The notes under the pieces are model-generated. The model saw nothing but the letters and a program-made list of their open reading frames with translations. It was not told the DNA's origin and searched no databases. DNA of 64,000 nucleotides from Salvelinus alpinus. Taxonomy: Eukaryota > Chordata > Actinopteri > Salmoniformes > Salmonidae. Below, in pieces: positions 16,401 to 29,805 of this stretch. Each line of letters opens with the position of its first letter. The stretch's first letter is position 1. The position numbers were made by a program, and so were the translations under genes. The DNA lies in assembly GCF_045679555.1 (NCBI RefSeq), contig NC_092091.1, forward strand, positions 66,109,291 through 66,173,290, in the 5' to 3' direction.

Positions 16401-19400
16401 GGAGATGCTTAATGTGAGTCTGGAAGGAGAGTTTACAGTCTAGCCAGACACCTAGGTATTTGTAGTTGTCCACATATTGTAAGTCAGAACCGTCCAGAGT
16501 AGCGAAGCTAGTCGGGCGGGCAGGTGCGGGCAGCGATCGGTTGAAAAGCATGCATTTCGTTTTACTAGCATTTAAGAGCAGTTGGAGGCCACGGAAGGAG
16601 TGTTGTATGGCATTGAAGCTCGTCTGGAGGTTTGTTAACACAGTGTCCAAAGAAGGGTCAGAAGTATACAGAATGGTGTCATCTGCGTAGAGGTGGATCA
16701 GAGAATCACCAGCAGCAAGAGCGACATCATTGATATATATACAAAGAAAAGAGTCGGCCCAAGAATTGAACCCTGTGGCACCCCCATAGAGACTGCCAGA
16801 GGTCCGGACAACAGGCCCTCCGATTTGACACACTGAACTCTATCTGAGAAGTAGTTGGTGAACCAGGCGAGGCAGTCATTTGAGAAACCAAGGCTATTGA
16901 GTCTGCCGATAAGAATGCGGTGATTGACAGAGTCGAAAGCCTTGGCCTGGTCGATGAAGACGGCTGCACAGTACTGCCTTTTATCGATGGCAGTTATGAT
17001 ATCGTTTAGGACCTTGAGCGTGGCTGAGGTGCACCCATGACCAGCTCGGAAACCAGATTGCATAGCAGAGAAGGTACGGTGAGATTCGAAATGGTCGGTG
17101 ATCTGTTTGTTAACTTGGCTTTCGAAGACCTTAGAAAAGCAGGGCAGGATGGATATAGGTCTATAACAGTTTGGGTCTAGAGTGTTTCCCCCTTTGAAGA
17201 GGGGGATGACCGCGACAGCTTTTCAATCTTTAGGGATCTCAGACGATACGAAAGAGAGGTTGAACAGGCTAGTAATATGGGTTGCAACAATTACGGCGGA
17301 TAATTTTAGAAAGAGAGGGTCCAGATTGGCATTAAAGGTTTTAAACATTGCTTAGAATTTGTCATATAGTCCTAATGCAGGACCTATATGTTGACAAATA
17401 TTGATGAGACAACACTGGCCGTCTCTGTCTCTGTCTCTCTCCAGGCTGTATCCCGGTGAACCCTGTGCGTAGTGTTGTGGGCGGCGGCGGCTCCTTCAGC
17501 AGACAGAGTGTAACCAGAAGACCCACCACCATTAGAGTGCCCAGTAAAGGAAAACGTGAGTCTAGTCCACCTGCTCTACTCTCTGAGTAGTGAGTTATGT
17601 GGCATGCTCCAGATCCACACATGTATGACCTTACATAAAGGCACTCTGATCTGCATCTGGGTCTACCCAAAATAAAACGTTTTGACATAACCAAATGATG
17701 GATTAGATGCTGTTGATTTTTTTTTGCTGGCGAGCCATTTTCTTTAACAAACTGTAGGTGTGTATGTTTGAAAGTGTGTGTCTGTGCTTTGGTGTCTTAG
17801 TGAGTGTGTACAGTCGACTCCTGATAAGTGAGTCAGTTAATCCGAATTTCAATACTTTATTTACTTCGACACGTAGTTTGAGTATGTGCATGTTCCATCT
17901 CAGAGCGTTCATTCATGGCAACACCAAGCCATTGAATTAGTGCAACATTACAATGATCCCAAACCTTTGCATGGATTAAGAGTTGACTGTACAGTTTACA
18001 GTACAGTGTGTCCAGTCTAAAACGTTGACTGTTTTCTCTCTCAGTGTTCGATGGGACTTTGGACAACCCTCCTCCTCTCCCTGCACAGAAGCCTGTAGGG
18101 TCACTGCCGTCCCCCGTGACCCGTAAACAAAGCATCTCAACCCGCCTCCCCTTCCAGGTAAGTGTTACCACCTTCCTTCCCCATATACTTTTCTAACAGA
18201 AGCACTATTGATCTGCAGTCGGCTACCTAGCTTCTCTTCTACTACTAGAAAACAGGAAATACAAGAGATTACTGACATAGTTCTTCCTCCACACCACCAT
18301 AATACTGCACTCTCTCTGGGGAAGCCAGAGCCAGTCAATAGCTCCCGGCCCGGCTTGGCTATGACATAACTGGGCTTTTGTGCAGCAAGAAGGCTTAGCT
18401 AAAAGGACATAAAAAGACAAGTCAAAGTGCTACTTTGTATTTTTCTTCAGCGCCACTCACGATTATCTCGTGTCAGTTCATTCATGGTGGCTTGAAAACC
18501 AGCCCTGTCAGAAGCAGTGCTAAACTAGCCTGACAAACCAGCCTTTTACCTGGCCACCGCCAACATTCACCTCCACCTGTGGTTCTCAACCGCAGACCAC
18601 ACAAAGGGGCCAGTGTAGTGTAAACAATGACTGACTAGTACTGTACAGCTAGCTGTTAGCAGTGGCTAAGGAAGGGCACATTGAGCAGTCATTCACTTGG
18701 TTGCTATGGTTGCCCTAGTTGCTGAGCGCTGCAATGGTAGTAGGCGTAGTAAGTCTGTTTTGTTCAGGGGAGGTCATTCAATCCCATGTGGTGTTAAATG
18801 TGATCTGGGAGAGATTAGAGAAGTACCCTGGTTGTCATCAATTCACATCTGTTTCTAGACTGGCTTCTTTGAACATAATAGTAACAACATTTTTTCTGTT
18901 GATTTGAACTGTAGGAGTCCTTTGGTTCTGAGCCCATACCGGGCCTCCCTCCTCGGTCAGTAACATCACATCGTGGGTCATTTAAGGGGATAGAGAGGGG
19001 TAAAGATCCATTGATAACATATTAGATACAGTCCTAGACACATGGCTTTAATTAACTTCATACTGCTGTTGATCTCTTCCAGGCCTGGTGGAGCTAAGGT
19101 CCTCCCTCCTCGCCCACCTCCAGCAAAAGTAGGCCCAGGAAGGCCACCCCCGCCCCGGATAAATGGTCCACGTCAATCCCTCTCCACCCGTAGAGCACCA
19201 GCGTCATCAGCAGCTCCATCACCCAGGCAGCCCCAGGCTCAGAAGCCCAAGAAGAAGGGACCTGTGCTTCCCCCCAGGCCCAATCCTGGCCATCGTCTCT
19301 ACAACCAATATACGGTGAGAGCTTAGAGTTCCCACCCCGCTCTGCTGCAGCCCCCAAGGCAGCCTGCTCTGTTGCTGCCCCCAAGGCAGCCTGCTCTGCT

Positions 19401-22400
19401 CTGTTGCTGCCCCCAAGGCAGCCTGCTCTGCCCCTGCTGCCCCCGAGACAGCCTGCTCTGCCTCTGCTACCCCCAAGGCAGCCTGCTCTGCCCCTGCTGC
19501 CCCCGAGACAGCCTGCTCTGCTCTGTTGCTGCCCCCAAGGCAGCCTGCTCTGCTCTGTTGCTGCCCCCAAGGCAGCCTGCTCTGCTCTGTTGCTGCCCCC
19601 AAGGCAGCCTGCTCTGCCCCTGCTGCCCCCGAGACAGCCTGCTCTGCTCTGTTGCTGCCCCCAAGGCAGCCTGCTCTGCTCTGTTGCTGCCCCCAAGGCA
19701 GCCTGCTCTGCTCTGTTGCTGCCCCCAAGGCAGCCTGCTCTGCCCCTGCTACCCCCAAGGCAGCCTGCTCTGCCCCTGCTGCCCCCGAGACAGCCTGCTC
19801 TGCCGCCCCCAAGGCAGATCCATGGTGTATTTCAGTGGAACTGTTGTGTACTATAGTTGTGGCAAGTGTCACAGAGTAATAAGCCTGTGTATGTTTTCTG
19901 AATGTTTTCTTTGTCATGTGTGTTTGTCTAGCTTGGACTTCCCCACGGGATAGCAGAGTTTGACTACTGTGGGAGAGACACAGGGGAACTCTCATTCCAG
20001 GTAAATCACTGTCTGCATGTTTTGGAGGTTTTGCTTCTAGCAACAACAAGAACATGATATGAGAAAATGTTAATGACTAATGTATTTAAACATGATTTGA
20101 TCACTAGTTTTATGGATTTACTTATTTCACCTTACTGTTTTGTAATAATTTTTTTCTTTAAGGAAAAGACAATTTAGTAGAAATGAATATCAAATGCTTC
20201 TTGATTTTCTCCCACAGAAAAATGAGTTGCTGCTGCTGATGGAGCAGCTCGACCACAAGACCTTTGAATGTCAAGTGGGAGACATCCGGGGCCGAGTCCA
20301 GAAGTCTCACATGAAAGTCATCACTCCTCTCTCCAGTGCCCCAACTAAAGCAGCTCTGTCACAAGTAATGTCTTCAACCATTTACAATGAGCTGTCAATC
20401 AAAACATGTCTGCCCTCTTACTTTCCAGGCAACTTGGCTACCCCCTATTTTGTTTGGCTACCCCCTATTTTGTTTGGCTACCCCTTATTTTGTTTGGCTA
20501 CCCCTTATTTTGTTTGGCCACCCCTTACTTTGTTTGGCTAACCTCTATTTTGTTTGGCCACCCCTTATTTTGTTTGGCTACCCCTTATTTTGTTTGGCTA
20601 CCCCTTATTTTGTTTGGCTACCCCTTATTTTGTTTGGCTACCCCTTATTTTGTTTGGCTACCCCGTATTTTGTTTGGCTACCCCTTATTTTGTTTGGCTA
20701 CCCCTTATTTTGTTTGGCCACCCCTTATTTTGTTTGGCTAGCCCGTATTTTGTTTGGCTAGCCTATGTTTAGTATATCTAGCACCAATTGGTTTTTATTT
20801 CTTTGTAGCCACATAGGAACTTTCATTGTGAACTTGGAGTATTTTTTTAGTTTAGTCTCTAAATCCCTATTTTGTACATGTTTCTGTAAATTCCACATAT
20901 ACCTGGATGTGTTTTCTCTTACAGGGTGTCAGCACAGTTGGGTCTCGTAGAGGCAGCAGTGGTCTGCAGGTGCAGGTCCTCCATGACTTCACCCCAGGTA
21001 CGGAACAGTACCTACACTGGCACGCTGACCACCACAACACACAACCTAACACGTCTCCTATGTCCTATAGTAACAAACACATCGGCTATTGGACTGTACA
21101 CCTTGCAATATTTTAAGCCATTTATTAGATTTTAATCATGTCAAATAAATTCCAATATGGCTGGCATGCTTTTACAGCTGTTTTGAGTTCCTCCAAACAT
21201 ATCCACGCCAAGTAAAGTAACTTTTAGAATCTAGAAGAGTCTCACAAAAAAAGGGTTTACAGGTTTGAATCACCTCCAATCATTTGCAATATGTCTGGCA
21301 TGTTTTTATTGCTTAGTTCTGTGTTTCCCTCAGCAATTGATATCCGCAAAGTAGAGTTCATGCTAGAGTTTGTGTTGTCAGTTGGTGTCAGCAGTGGGAT
21401 TTGATTGACATGTGTTGTATCCTATTCAGAGGGTCCAGGGGAGCTGGGTCTGAGGGAGGGGGATGTGGTGACCAATGTGGAGCAGATGGACAGTGAGTGG
21501 TACCGCGGCTCCTGTAGAGGCTCCTCTGGCTTCTTCCCTGTCAACTACGTCAAAGTTATGGTAAGACTTCAGTCAATGTTTCAGCTATAGAGATAGGGCT
21601 GGTTTCCAAGACTCAGATTAAGCCTACTCCTGGACGAAAAACTGTTCAATAAATAGTATTTTCAAAGTCTTTTGTGTGAGAAACCAGCCCATAAAGTGGT
21701 CTATAGGATGTACACAAATGAGTCCAGCTATTTAATGTGTTTTGATTATGATTTTTTCTCTATTTAGTCAAATGCACCAACACCGACCAACGCAAAGAAG
21801 GCAAGGCCCCCCCCTGCAACAGTCAGTGGACCGAGGTGTGTGGCGCGGTTCGACTTCGAGGGTGAGCAGAGTGACGAGCTAACCTTTTCTGAGGGAGACG
21901 TGATTCAGCTAAAGGAGTACATGGAAGAGGAGTGGGCGAGGGGACAGATAGGAGCCCACACTGGAATCTTCCCCATCAACTTTGTGGATATCATAGAAGA
22001 TCTTCCTCCTCCGCCACAACGACAGCAATCATTCCCCACCAAGATGGCACTACCTGGTAGGACTTTTAATTCAAGGCCCACTTCTTAGCTTGAAATGGAA
22101 TATACTGTATATTAAATGACATAACACAGACTGGGCCTTCAAATCATTAAGGAACATCGGCTTGAGATGTGTGTCCCTATCTTGACATTGTAAACAAAAT
22201 CAGAGAATTGGAGACATTGGAATTTTCCCACGGAAGTTCATGTTGTTCCGGCATACTGTATCTGAGGTCATAGTGTAAGGTCAAAGGTGGCCAGGCCACA
22301 AACACAGTGAAATATTTATTCTTGGCGTGGGGGATTTTAGCTGTATCGTCACGTATCCTGTACCCCTATTGCGGTTTGTCCACCAGTACAAAAGGTTTCT

Positions 22401-23852
22401 CTAGAACTAGTCTCCAGTGAACTGCCTCCATCTCTCTCGTAATGTGTAGGCTGATACTTCCCTCTGCGGAATGTATGGAATCTGTGCAACATGTTTATGT
22501 TAAGTCAGGAGCTCTGTGTAAGCCCCTGTACTAAGACCTTATTATTAATACAGTACAGCTCACTCTGTGTGCTACATGTACTTCTCACTGGCTCTAGCAG
22601 TGTACTAGTGTACGCCCACACACTCATTCCCCATTCAGTTTTATGTTCAGCAACTGTCAACACGATATGCTTTCTATCTGAAAACCGCTACTGCATTTCT
22701 CAGGCATGGTTTCCTCAACCAAGACCCAAGAGGCTGCCAAACCCATACAGGTATGGTTCATGTGGTACTGTTACCAGTCTTTACAACATAACACAAACTA
22801 ACGTCACGATACAGGTGTATGTGTATCAGTGTCTGGTGTTTGGCTTTAGCTGTAGTCTGTGTGTATATACAATGATTAGAGCTTGTATATGAGAGTGTCC
22901 ACTAACATGTATATCCCTGTCTATAGTCTGGTTCGTCAGGAGTGGAGTGGGCCGTGGCTCTGTATGACTTTGTAGGCCAGACAGAAGAGGAACTGTCCTT
23001 CCAACAGGGAGACCGTATCCTGGTCACACAGCATGTAGATGCCGAGTGGTGCTCTGGAAGGCTTAACGGTAGAGAAGGATTCTTCCCCACAGCCTTCGTA
23101 GAGACCAGCTCAGGTAATAATAGTGCATTCTTATGGCACCATCTTGTGGTGGGAGGTGAATTTATCTGCTTGATATAAATCTAGGAGTTTTTTATTTTTA
23201 TACTTTTGGTTTAATTTGGGTGATGATTGACACATGACAAAAAACAACTACTGATACATTCAACGTAAAACCCACAGTTTGAATAGGCCTATATACCAGA
23301 GGCTGGTGGGAGGAGCTGTAGGAGGATGGGCTCATTGTAAAGACTGGATTGGAACTAATGGACCAGAGTCAAACATATGGTTTCTGATAACGTTCCATTA
23401 ATTCCATTAGTCTTTAAAATGAGCCCATCCTCTTATAGCTCCCCCCACCAGCCACCTCTGATACATACAGATATTCCTGGCCTACTCATAGGGCAGCATA
23501 GTAGGACATTTAAGGTACTGATGATTCCCTTTGTCTCTGTCCAGGCAACTCTCCAGTGTTGGACAGACAGCAGTGTGTGACTAATGGAGAAGGAAGCAGA
23601 GGGAAAGCACTGTTCGACTTCACAGCTGAATGTGATGAGGAGCTCTCACTGAAGGTATCTGTCAACATTCTATTAGTTACAATCAAGTCATATACTACAG
23701 GTACTAGGCCTCCAGTATAACTTTCCTTTCTCTTGCTATAGGCGGGGGATGTCATCACCAACTTGGAGTCCATTGACGATGAGTGGTTCCTGGGAGAGTT
23801 GAGGGGGAAGCGAGCATTGGTGCCTAAAAATTATATGGAAGTGCTGGCATGA
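10361..23852 (+). CDS. sh3d19: SH3 domain-containing protein 19 (SH3D19/EBP-like), 19 coding exons, 5' end incomplete
   Basis: Multi-SH3 adaptor. The family binds endophilin/EEN and ADAM cytoplasmic tails and acts at the plasma membrane and in endocytosis. Nineteen exons join in one frame with GT-AG borders (about 3,239 coding nt, roughly 1,079 codons). Order: an N-terminal segment containing GPLSSIRAAIK and RPEITILSAEPLAANGWYPG; a PPPSYDQVIKEK motif; a long proline-rich region; then five SH3 domains (exon pairs 19932/20218 and 20925/21430, exon 21768, exon 22927, pair 23545/23742). The first exon found starts inside a codon, so the long-isoform initiator lies upstream. An internal ATG at 14821, in the GDMAALHSQ context, aligns with the start of the shorter human form and would give 735 residues, close to the human length of about 790. 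Introns carry an antisense LINE and two minisatellites. Downstream RPS3A is convergent. Family identity is firm; the N-terminus is not. Confidence 0.95.
10927..11100. mobile_element. hAT-like palindromic MITE, copy 1
   Basis: About 174 bp, near-perfect inverted repeat: left AGGCTGGTGGGAGGAGCTAT, right its complement ending CCACCAGCCTCCTCTG. Sits in the intron between SH3D19 exons A and B. Target duplication not clear. Confidence 0.75.
12463..12503 (+). CDS. sh3d19: SH3D19 coding exon B
   Basis: 41 bp, acceptor CTCTTCCAG, donor GTGAGT. Encodes QGPLSSIRAAIKH, a conserved block of the long SH3D19 isoform. Frame is kept from exon A. Confidence 0.85.
12593..12762. mobile_element. hAT-like palindromic MITE, copy 2
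   Basis: Same family as at 10927. Flanks GTCTATAG and GTATATAG form a probable 8-bp target duplication with one mismatch. Lies between SH3D19 exons B and C. Confidence 0.78.
12874..12913 (+). CDS. sh3d19: SH3D19 coding exon C
   Basis: 40 bp, acceptor CTCTCACAG, donor GTAAAG. Encodes TRTSTQSEQTRDR in frame with exons B and D. Confidence 0.82.
13351..13486 (+). CDS. sh3d19: SH3D19 coding exon D
   Basis: 136 bp, acceptor TGTCTTTCAG, donor GTACGG. Encodes RPEITILSAEPLAANGWYPG followed by a glycine/proline-rich stretch; strongly family-like. Confidence 0.9.
13853..14033 (+). CDS. sh3d19: SH3D19 coding exon E
   Basis: 181 bp, acceptor GTGTCTTAG, donor GTGAGG. Starts PPPSYDQVIKEKTQE, a PPxY-containing conserved motif, then a Thr/Ala-rich low-complexity linker. 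Confidence 0.92.
14228..15367 (+). CDS. sh3d19: SH3D19 large proline-rich exon F
   Basis: 1,140 bp, acceptor CTTCTCAG, donor GTAAGT. Begins VKIKPKKPPRPYLPKP, a class of polyproline ligands for SH3 domains. Includes an acidic stretch (SDQSEEGDEDGD), the internal candidate start at 14821, the conserved IRARIQAFESQ block and several PKPSIKKP/PAPRP motifs. Predicted disordered; likely an intramolecular or partner SH3 docking region. Confidence 0.95.
15520..17345 (-). mobile_element. LINE inserted antisense in an SH3D19 intron
   Basis: Non-LTR retrotransposon on the minus strand between SH3D19 exons F and G. Open segments 17063-16698 and 16833-15829 carry QSGFRAGHGCTSATLKVLND, AVFIDQAKAFDSVNHRIL, SMGVPQGSILGPTLFF, LIHLYADDTILYTS (YADD catalytic motif intact) and VDNYKYLGVWLDCKLSFQTH. 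A frame change near 16700-16830 breaks the ORF. The 3' end lies at ATTTCACCTTTATTTAACC near 15525. A second copy of this family lies at 59620-60727. Confidence 0.87.
17445..17555 (+). CDS. sh3d19: SH3D19 coding exon G
   Basis: 111 bp, acceptor CTCTCTCCAG, donor GTGAGT. Encodes a glycine-rich segment then RRPTTIRVPSKGK, matching the basic TVIRIPAK-type block of mammalian SH3D19. Confidence 0.92.
18045..18157 (+). CDS. sh3d19: SH3D19 coding exon H
   Basis: 113 bp, acceptor TCTCTCAG, donor GTAAGT. Encodes LFDGTLDNPPPLPAQKP, a conserved PPPLPA.KP proline motif, then a Ser/Thr/Arg stretch. Confidence 0.92.
18915..18955 (+). CDS. sh3d19: SH3D19 coding exon I
   Basis: 41 bp, acceptor AACTGTAG, donor GTCAGT. 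Encodes ESFGSEPIPGLPPR; joins exon J to make LPPRPGG. Confidence 0.85.
19083..19314 (+). CDS. sh3d19: SH3D19 proline-rich exon J
   Basis: 232 bp, acceptor CTCTTCCAG, donor GTGAGA. Encodes VLPPRPPPAK, GRPPPPR and PVLPPRPNPGHRLYNQY. The last block is a hallmark of SH3D19 just before the first SH3 domain. A 30-32 bp minisatellite begins only about 25 bp into the next intron. Confidence 0.95.
19339..19816. repeat. 30-32 bp minisatellite in SH3D19 intron
   Basis: About fifteen units of CTGCTCTG(CTCTGTTG/CCC)CTGCCCCCAAGGCAGC type, mixing 32-bp and 30-bp (CCCCGAGACAGC) variants. Starts about 25 bp after the exon J donor and makes long shadow ORFs in several frames. Confidence 0.9.
19932..20000 (+). 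CDS. sh3d19: SH3D19 exon K (SH3-1, N-terminal half)
   Basis: 69 bp, acceptor TTGTCTAG, donor GTAAAT. Encodes LGLPHGIAEFDYCGRDTGEL; EFDY replaces the usual ALYDY of SH3 domains. Confidence 0.93.
20218..20364 (+). CDS. sh3d19: SH3D19 exon L (SH3-1, C-terminal half)
   Basis: 147 bp, acceptor TTCTCCCACAG, donor GTAATG. Encodes KNELLLLMEQLDHKTFECQ and RGRVQKSHMKVITPL. The conserved SH3 tryptophan is replaced (TFECQ), as in the atypical first SH3 domain of the mammalian protein. Confidence 0.95.
20434..20764. repeat. 20-bp minisatellite in SH3D19 intron
   Basis: About 16.5 copies of TTGGCTACCCCTTATTTTGT with few variants (CCACCCC, CTACCCCG). Lies about 70 bp after the exon L donor. Confidence 0.93.
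20925..20997 (+). CDS. sh3d19: SH3D19 exon M (SH3-2, start)
   Basis: 73 bp, acceptor TCTCTTACAG, donor GTACGG. Ends LQVQVLHDFTP, the beta-a strand and ALYDY-equivalent of the second SH3 domain. Confidence 0.93.
21430..21560 (+). CDS. sh3d19: SH3D19 exon N (SH3-2, main part)
   Basis: 131 bp, acceptor CCTATTCAG, donor GTAAGA. Contains ELGLREGDVV, DSEWYRGSCRG and GFFPVNYVKVM: full SH3 core with ligand-binding Trp, Pro and Tyr present. Confidence 0.95.
21768..22056 (+). CDS. sh3d19: SH3D19 exon O (SH3-3)
   Basis: 289 bp, acceptor CTATTTAG, donor GTAGGA. A whole SH3 domain in one exon: CVARFDFEGEQSDELTFSEG, EEEWARGQIG, TGIFPINFVDII. It is followed by a PPPPQRQQ linker. Confidence 0.95.
22704..22750 (+). 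CDS. sh3d19: SH3D19 linker exon P
   Basis: 47 bp, acceptor TTTCTCAG, donor GTATGG. Encodes GMVSSTKTQEAAKPIQ between SH3-3 and SH3-4. Called from splice sites and frame continuity only. Confidence 0.8.
22927..23113 (+). CDS. sh3d19: SH3D19 exon Q (SH3-4)
   Basis: 187 bp, acceptor GTCTATAG, donor GTAATA. Complete canonical SH3: WAVALYDFVGQTEEELSFQ, AEWCSGRLNG, GFFPTAFVE. Confidence 0.95.
23297..23460. mobile_element. hAT-like palindromic MITE, copy 3
   Basis: Third copy of the CAGAG..GGCTGGTGGGAGGAG palindrome, in the intron before SH3D19 exon R. Flanks CTATATAC/ATACATAC match at 6 of 8 positions. Confidence 0.73.
23545..23654 (+). CDS. sh3d19: SH3D19 exon R (SH3-5, first half)
   Basis: 110 bp, acceptor CTGTCCAG, donor GTATCT. 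Linker then GKALFDFTAECDEELSLK. Confidence 0.94.
23742..23852 (+). CDS. sh3d19: SH3D19 terminal coding exon S (SH3-5, second half, stop)
   Basis: Acceptor TTGCTATAG, stop TGA at 23850-23852. Encodes AGDVITNLESIDDEWFLGEL and RALVPKNYMEVLA. The usual G-[IF]-F-P-x-N-Y element reads RALVPKNY here, so the glycine and phenylalanine are replaced. Confidence 0.94.
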   Translation, partial: AGDVITNLESIDDEWFLGELRGKRALVPKNYMEVLA

Positions 23853-24118
23853 GTAATCTACCCTTAACAAAGACACTGGGGCACTACCGGAACTACTTTG
23901 TGTCTGTGGTTTCATCACGAGTAATGTCTTTTGAACTATGAGAACCTGAAAGATGATAGGAAACAGAATATTCCAAAGTGCCTTTTTGCCCCACTGGACT
24001 GCAGTAGTTCTCTACTTTGAAGCGTAAAACTGGATTGTCCAGTCAATCTCCCACAGAAAACTATTGGGTGTCTTTTTGAATGCAACATTGTTTAAAAAAA
24101 AATAGTATTTATAAATGT

Positions 24119-24303
24119 GAAAGGATCACTTTATTTTGATAGTCCATCTGTATGTGGTCATACTATCTGCTGATAAGCAACTGTTTGCGAAGGATACGGT
24201 AAGGTCTGTTAGGATAAGGGTTAAGGTTAGGGCTAGTTGAAATGTTACTGATAGTCCATCTGTAGATGCTCTACAGACTATCCAAATAGTGTTACCTGTG
24301 AAA
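24119..24303. mobile_element. Probable short DNA-transposon remnant in SH3D19 3'UTR
   Basis: TTTGATAGTCCATCTGTA near the left and TGATAGTCCATCTGTAG..CTATCCAAATAGTG near the right resemble imperfect inverted ends of a common fish repeat. Weak call. Confidence 0.35.
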
Positions 24304-24578
24304 GTAATGAAATAACTTTGTATGACGATGCATCTGAGAATGGCTGGCTGTAACTCAATTGAACAGGCATTCATATGAAGTTCCTGCCACAAAACCCTTA
24401 CCAGCTTTGTTCTAATCCAGATATGCAGTATTTAACATGTTGACCACACCATTGCACACTAAATATAGCTGTAGTACAATATTTCCTCAAACTATGAATT
24501 GTGGTTCTTACAATACTGCATGATTGTAGCCCCCTAAAAGCCTTTTCTGGTGGCTAATTGTGCTGAGCTGGTTAATGA

Positions 24579-24584
24579 AATAAA
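24579..24584 (+). terminator. Poly(A) signal of SH3D19
   Basis: AATAAA on the plus strand about 727 bp after the stop codon, the first consensus hexamer in the 3' flank. Confidence 0.6.
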
Positions 24585-24604
24585 GATATTTTTAAAATGT
24601 TGAC

Positions 24605-25700
24605 TTCTATTAAGTCAATTCTCCTTAACAGGGTCATTCATAACTTTGAAGAAAGTGTCAAGGTTTGACTTTCAGAAAAACATTGGTCAAGCTTAGGCAG
24701 CTTTTTTTTTTTTTTTTTTTAGGTGTATAATCCTCACAGGGTGGAAATGTAGATCGTAAATTAGCCATAGATCTGAGTGAGTAAAATTACGGTAGCGTAT
24801 TGAACACTTAAACTTCTCAAACATTTATATATTTTGGTAATTATCCAAACAGGGTGGGTAGAAATTGTATTTAGCTTTGCACCATTGTTTCCCCACCAAA
24901 TAAATTGACACTTCCTGAATGTGTCATTGTAGGAAGGGGTTTTCTTAAATGGAGAATTACGACAAACGGGGTGGAAAGTGATCAGGGACAAATCAGATTG
25001 TTTTTTATTTAGATAATGAAAGATCAAATATTTTATGGCTTATATTCTCAGAAGTTGAGGACATGGCAAAACAAACATCCACTGAAAGGGAATTTTATGG
25101 ATTTAAGGTAAAGGATACCTGGCCTTTTGGGATCCACATTTTACACCCAAGATTTTTCCTGAGGACAGAAAAGGCACCACATGGGAATGACCCAATAGCA
25201 CATTTGAGGACCAATTAATCTCAAGAGAAGTTGGCTTGTTTTTACAGTAACATAAACCACAATACTGAGAAGGGTTTATATTTTACCTCCATATGGCAGT
25301 CAATTAGATTAACCTATATTGCAATACGATGTAATTGAGCCCCTTGAGTCTTAATTTGAGCATGAGTGCCATGGTAACATTACAGGTAGCATTTATAGCT
25401 TTGTTTTATACTGTAAAGTGTTGGTCCCATGAACTGAAATAAGATCCCAAAAATGCACAAAATATTTACATCCCTGTTAGTGGGCATTTCTCCTTTGCCA
25501 AGAACCCATTCACCTAATTAAACAGCATGATCATTACACAGGTGTACACAGGTGTACCTTGTGCTGTGGACAACGGCCAAGCTTTTCTTTTTCCAGATAG
25601 AAATCAAGATTTCTACGGTGACTGAAAAAAGAATAGCTCTATACAAAATACCCTACTAAACAACCATCCCATTAACAGAAGACACCAACAGTTGAGTATC
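24605..25700. other. SH3D19-RPS3A tail-to-tail spacer
   Basis: About 1.1 kb of AT-rich sequence with a 20-T run near 24701; no coding exon or recognised repeat. Confidence 0.6.
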
Positions 25701-25710
25701 ATTTACATTT

Positions 25711-25716
25711 TTTATT
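25711..25716 (-). terminator. Poly(A) signal of RPS3A
   Basis: AATAAA on the minus strand about 16 bp after the TAA; a very short 3'UTR, usual for ribosomal protein mRNAs. Confidence 0.8.
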
Positions 25717-25731
25717 AAATCTGTCAGGTGT

Positions 25732-29713
<3,982 letters not shown>

Positions 29714-29740
29714 GTTGGCTACAGGGAGTGAAAGAGAAGG
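29714..29740 (-). promoter_or_regulatory. RPS3A 5'UTR with 5'TOP-like start
   Basis: On the minus strand the sequence CCTTCTCTTTC runs from 29740 to 29730, followed by a short leader to the ATG. A C-initiated pyrimidine run this close to the start codon is the 5' terminal oligopyrimidine signal that puts ribosomal protein translation under mTOR/LARP1 control. The exact start site is inferred. Confidence 0.65.
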
Positions 29741-29750
29741 AAATAGGAAT

Positions 29751-29805
29751 TATCGCGAGTGTTAAAGATAGAGCTGAGATTTCTCACATCTCGCGACTCG
29801 CGATA
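29751..29805 (-). promoter_or_regulatory. RPS3A proximal promoter with three TCGCGA sites
   Basis: Palindromic TCGCGA hexamers at 29753, 29791 and 29798, all within about 65 bp upstream of the inferred start. They resemble the TCTCGCGAGA element found in CpG-type vertebrate promoters. No TATA box is obvious. Confidence 0.5.

Larger units (their letters stand above)
23853..24600 (+). other. sh3d19: SH3D19 3' untranslated region
   Basis: About 750 bp from the stop codon to a consensus AATAAA at 24579-24584, followed about 15-20 bp later by the probable cleavage point. It contains a small repeat-like segment near 24119-24303. Confidence 0.65.

Noticed and set aside
15829-16833. 334-codon ORF as a host gene
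   Set aside because: Clear LINE reverse transcriptase with YADD; frame-broken and antisense in an SH3D19 intron.
19094-20055. Minus-strand 200- and 278-codon ORFs over SH3D19 exons and the 19.3-kb array
   Set aside because: Composed of translated minisatellite units and antisense of real exons.
20434-20764. CRISPR-like array
   Set aside because: Head-to-tail 20-bp tandem repeat with no unique spacers, in a vertebrate intron; the same applies to the 37-bp and 45-bp arrays.
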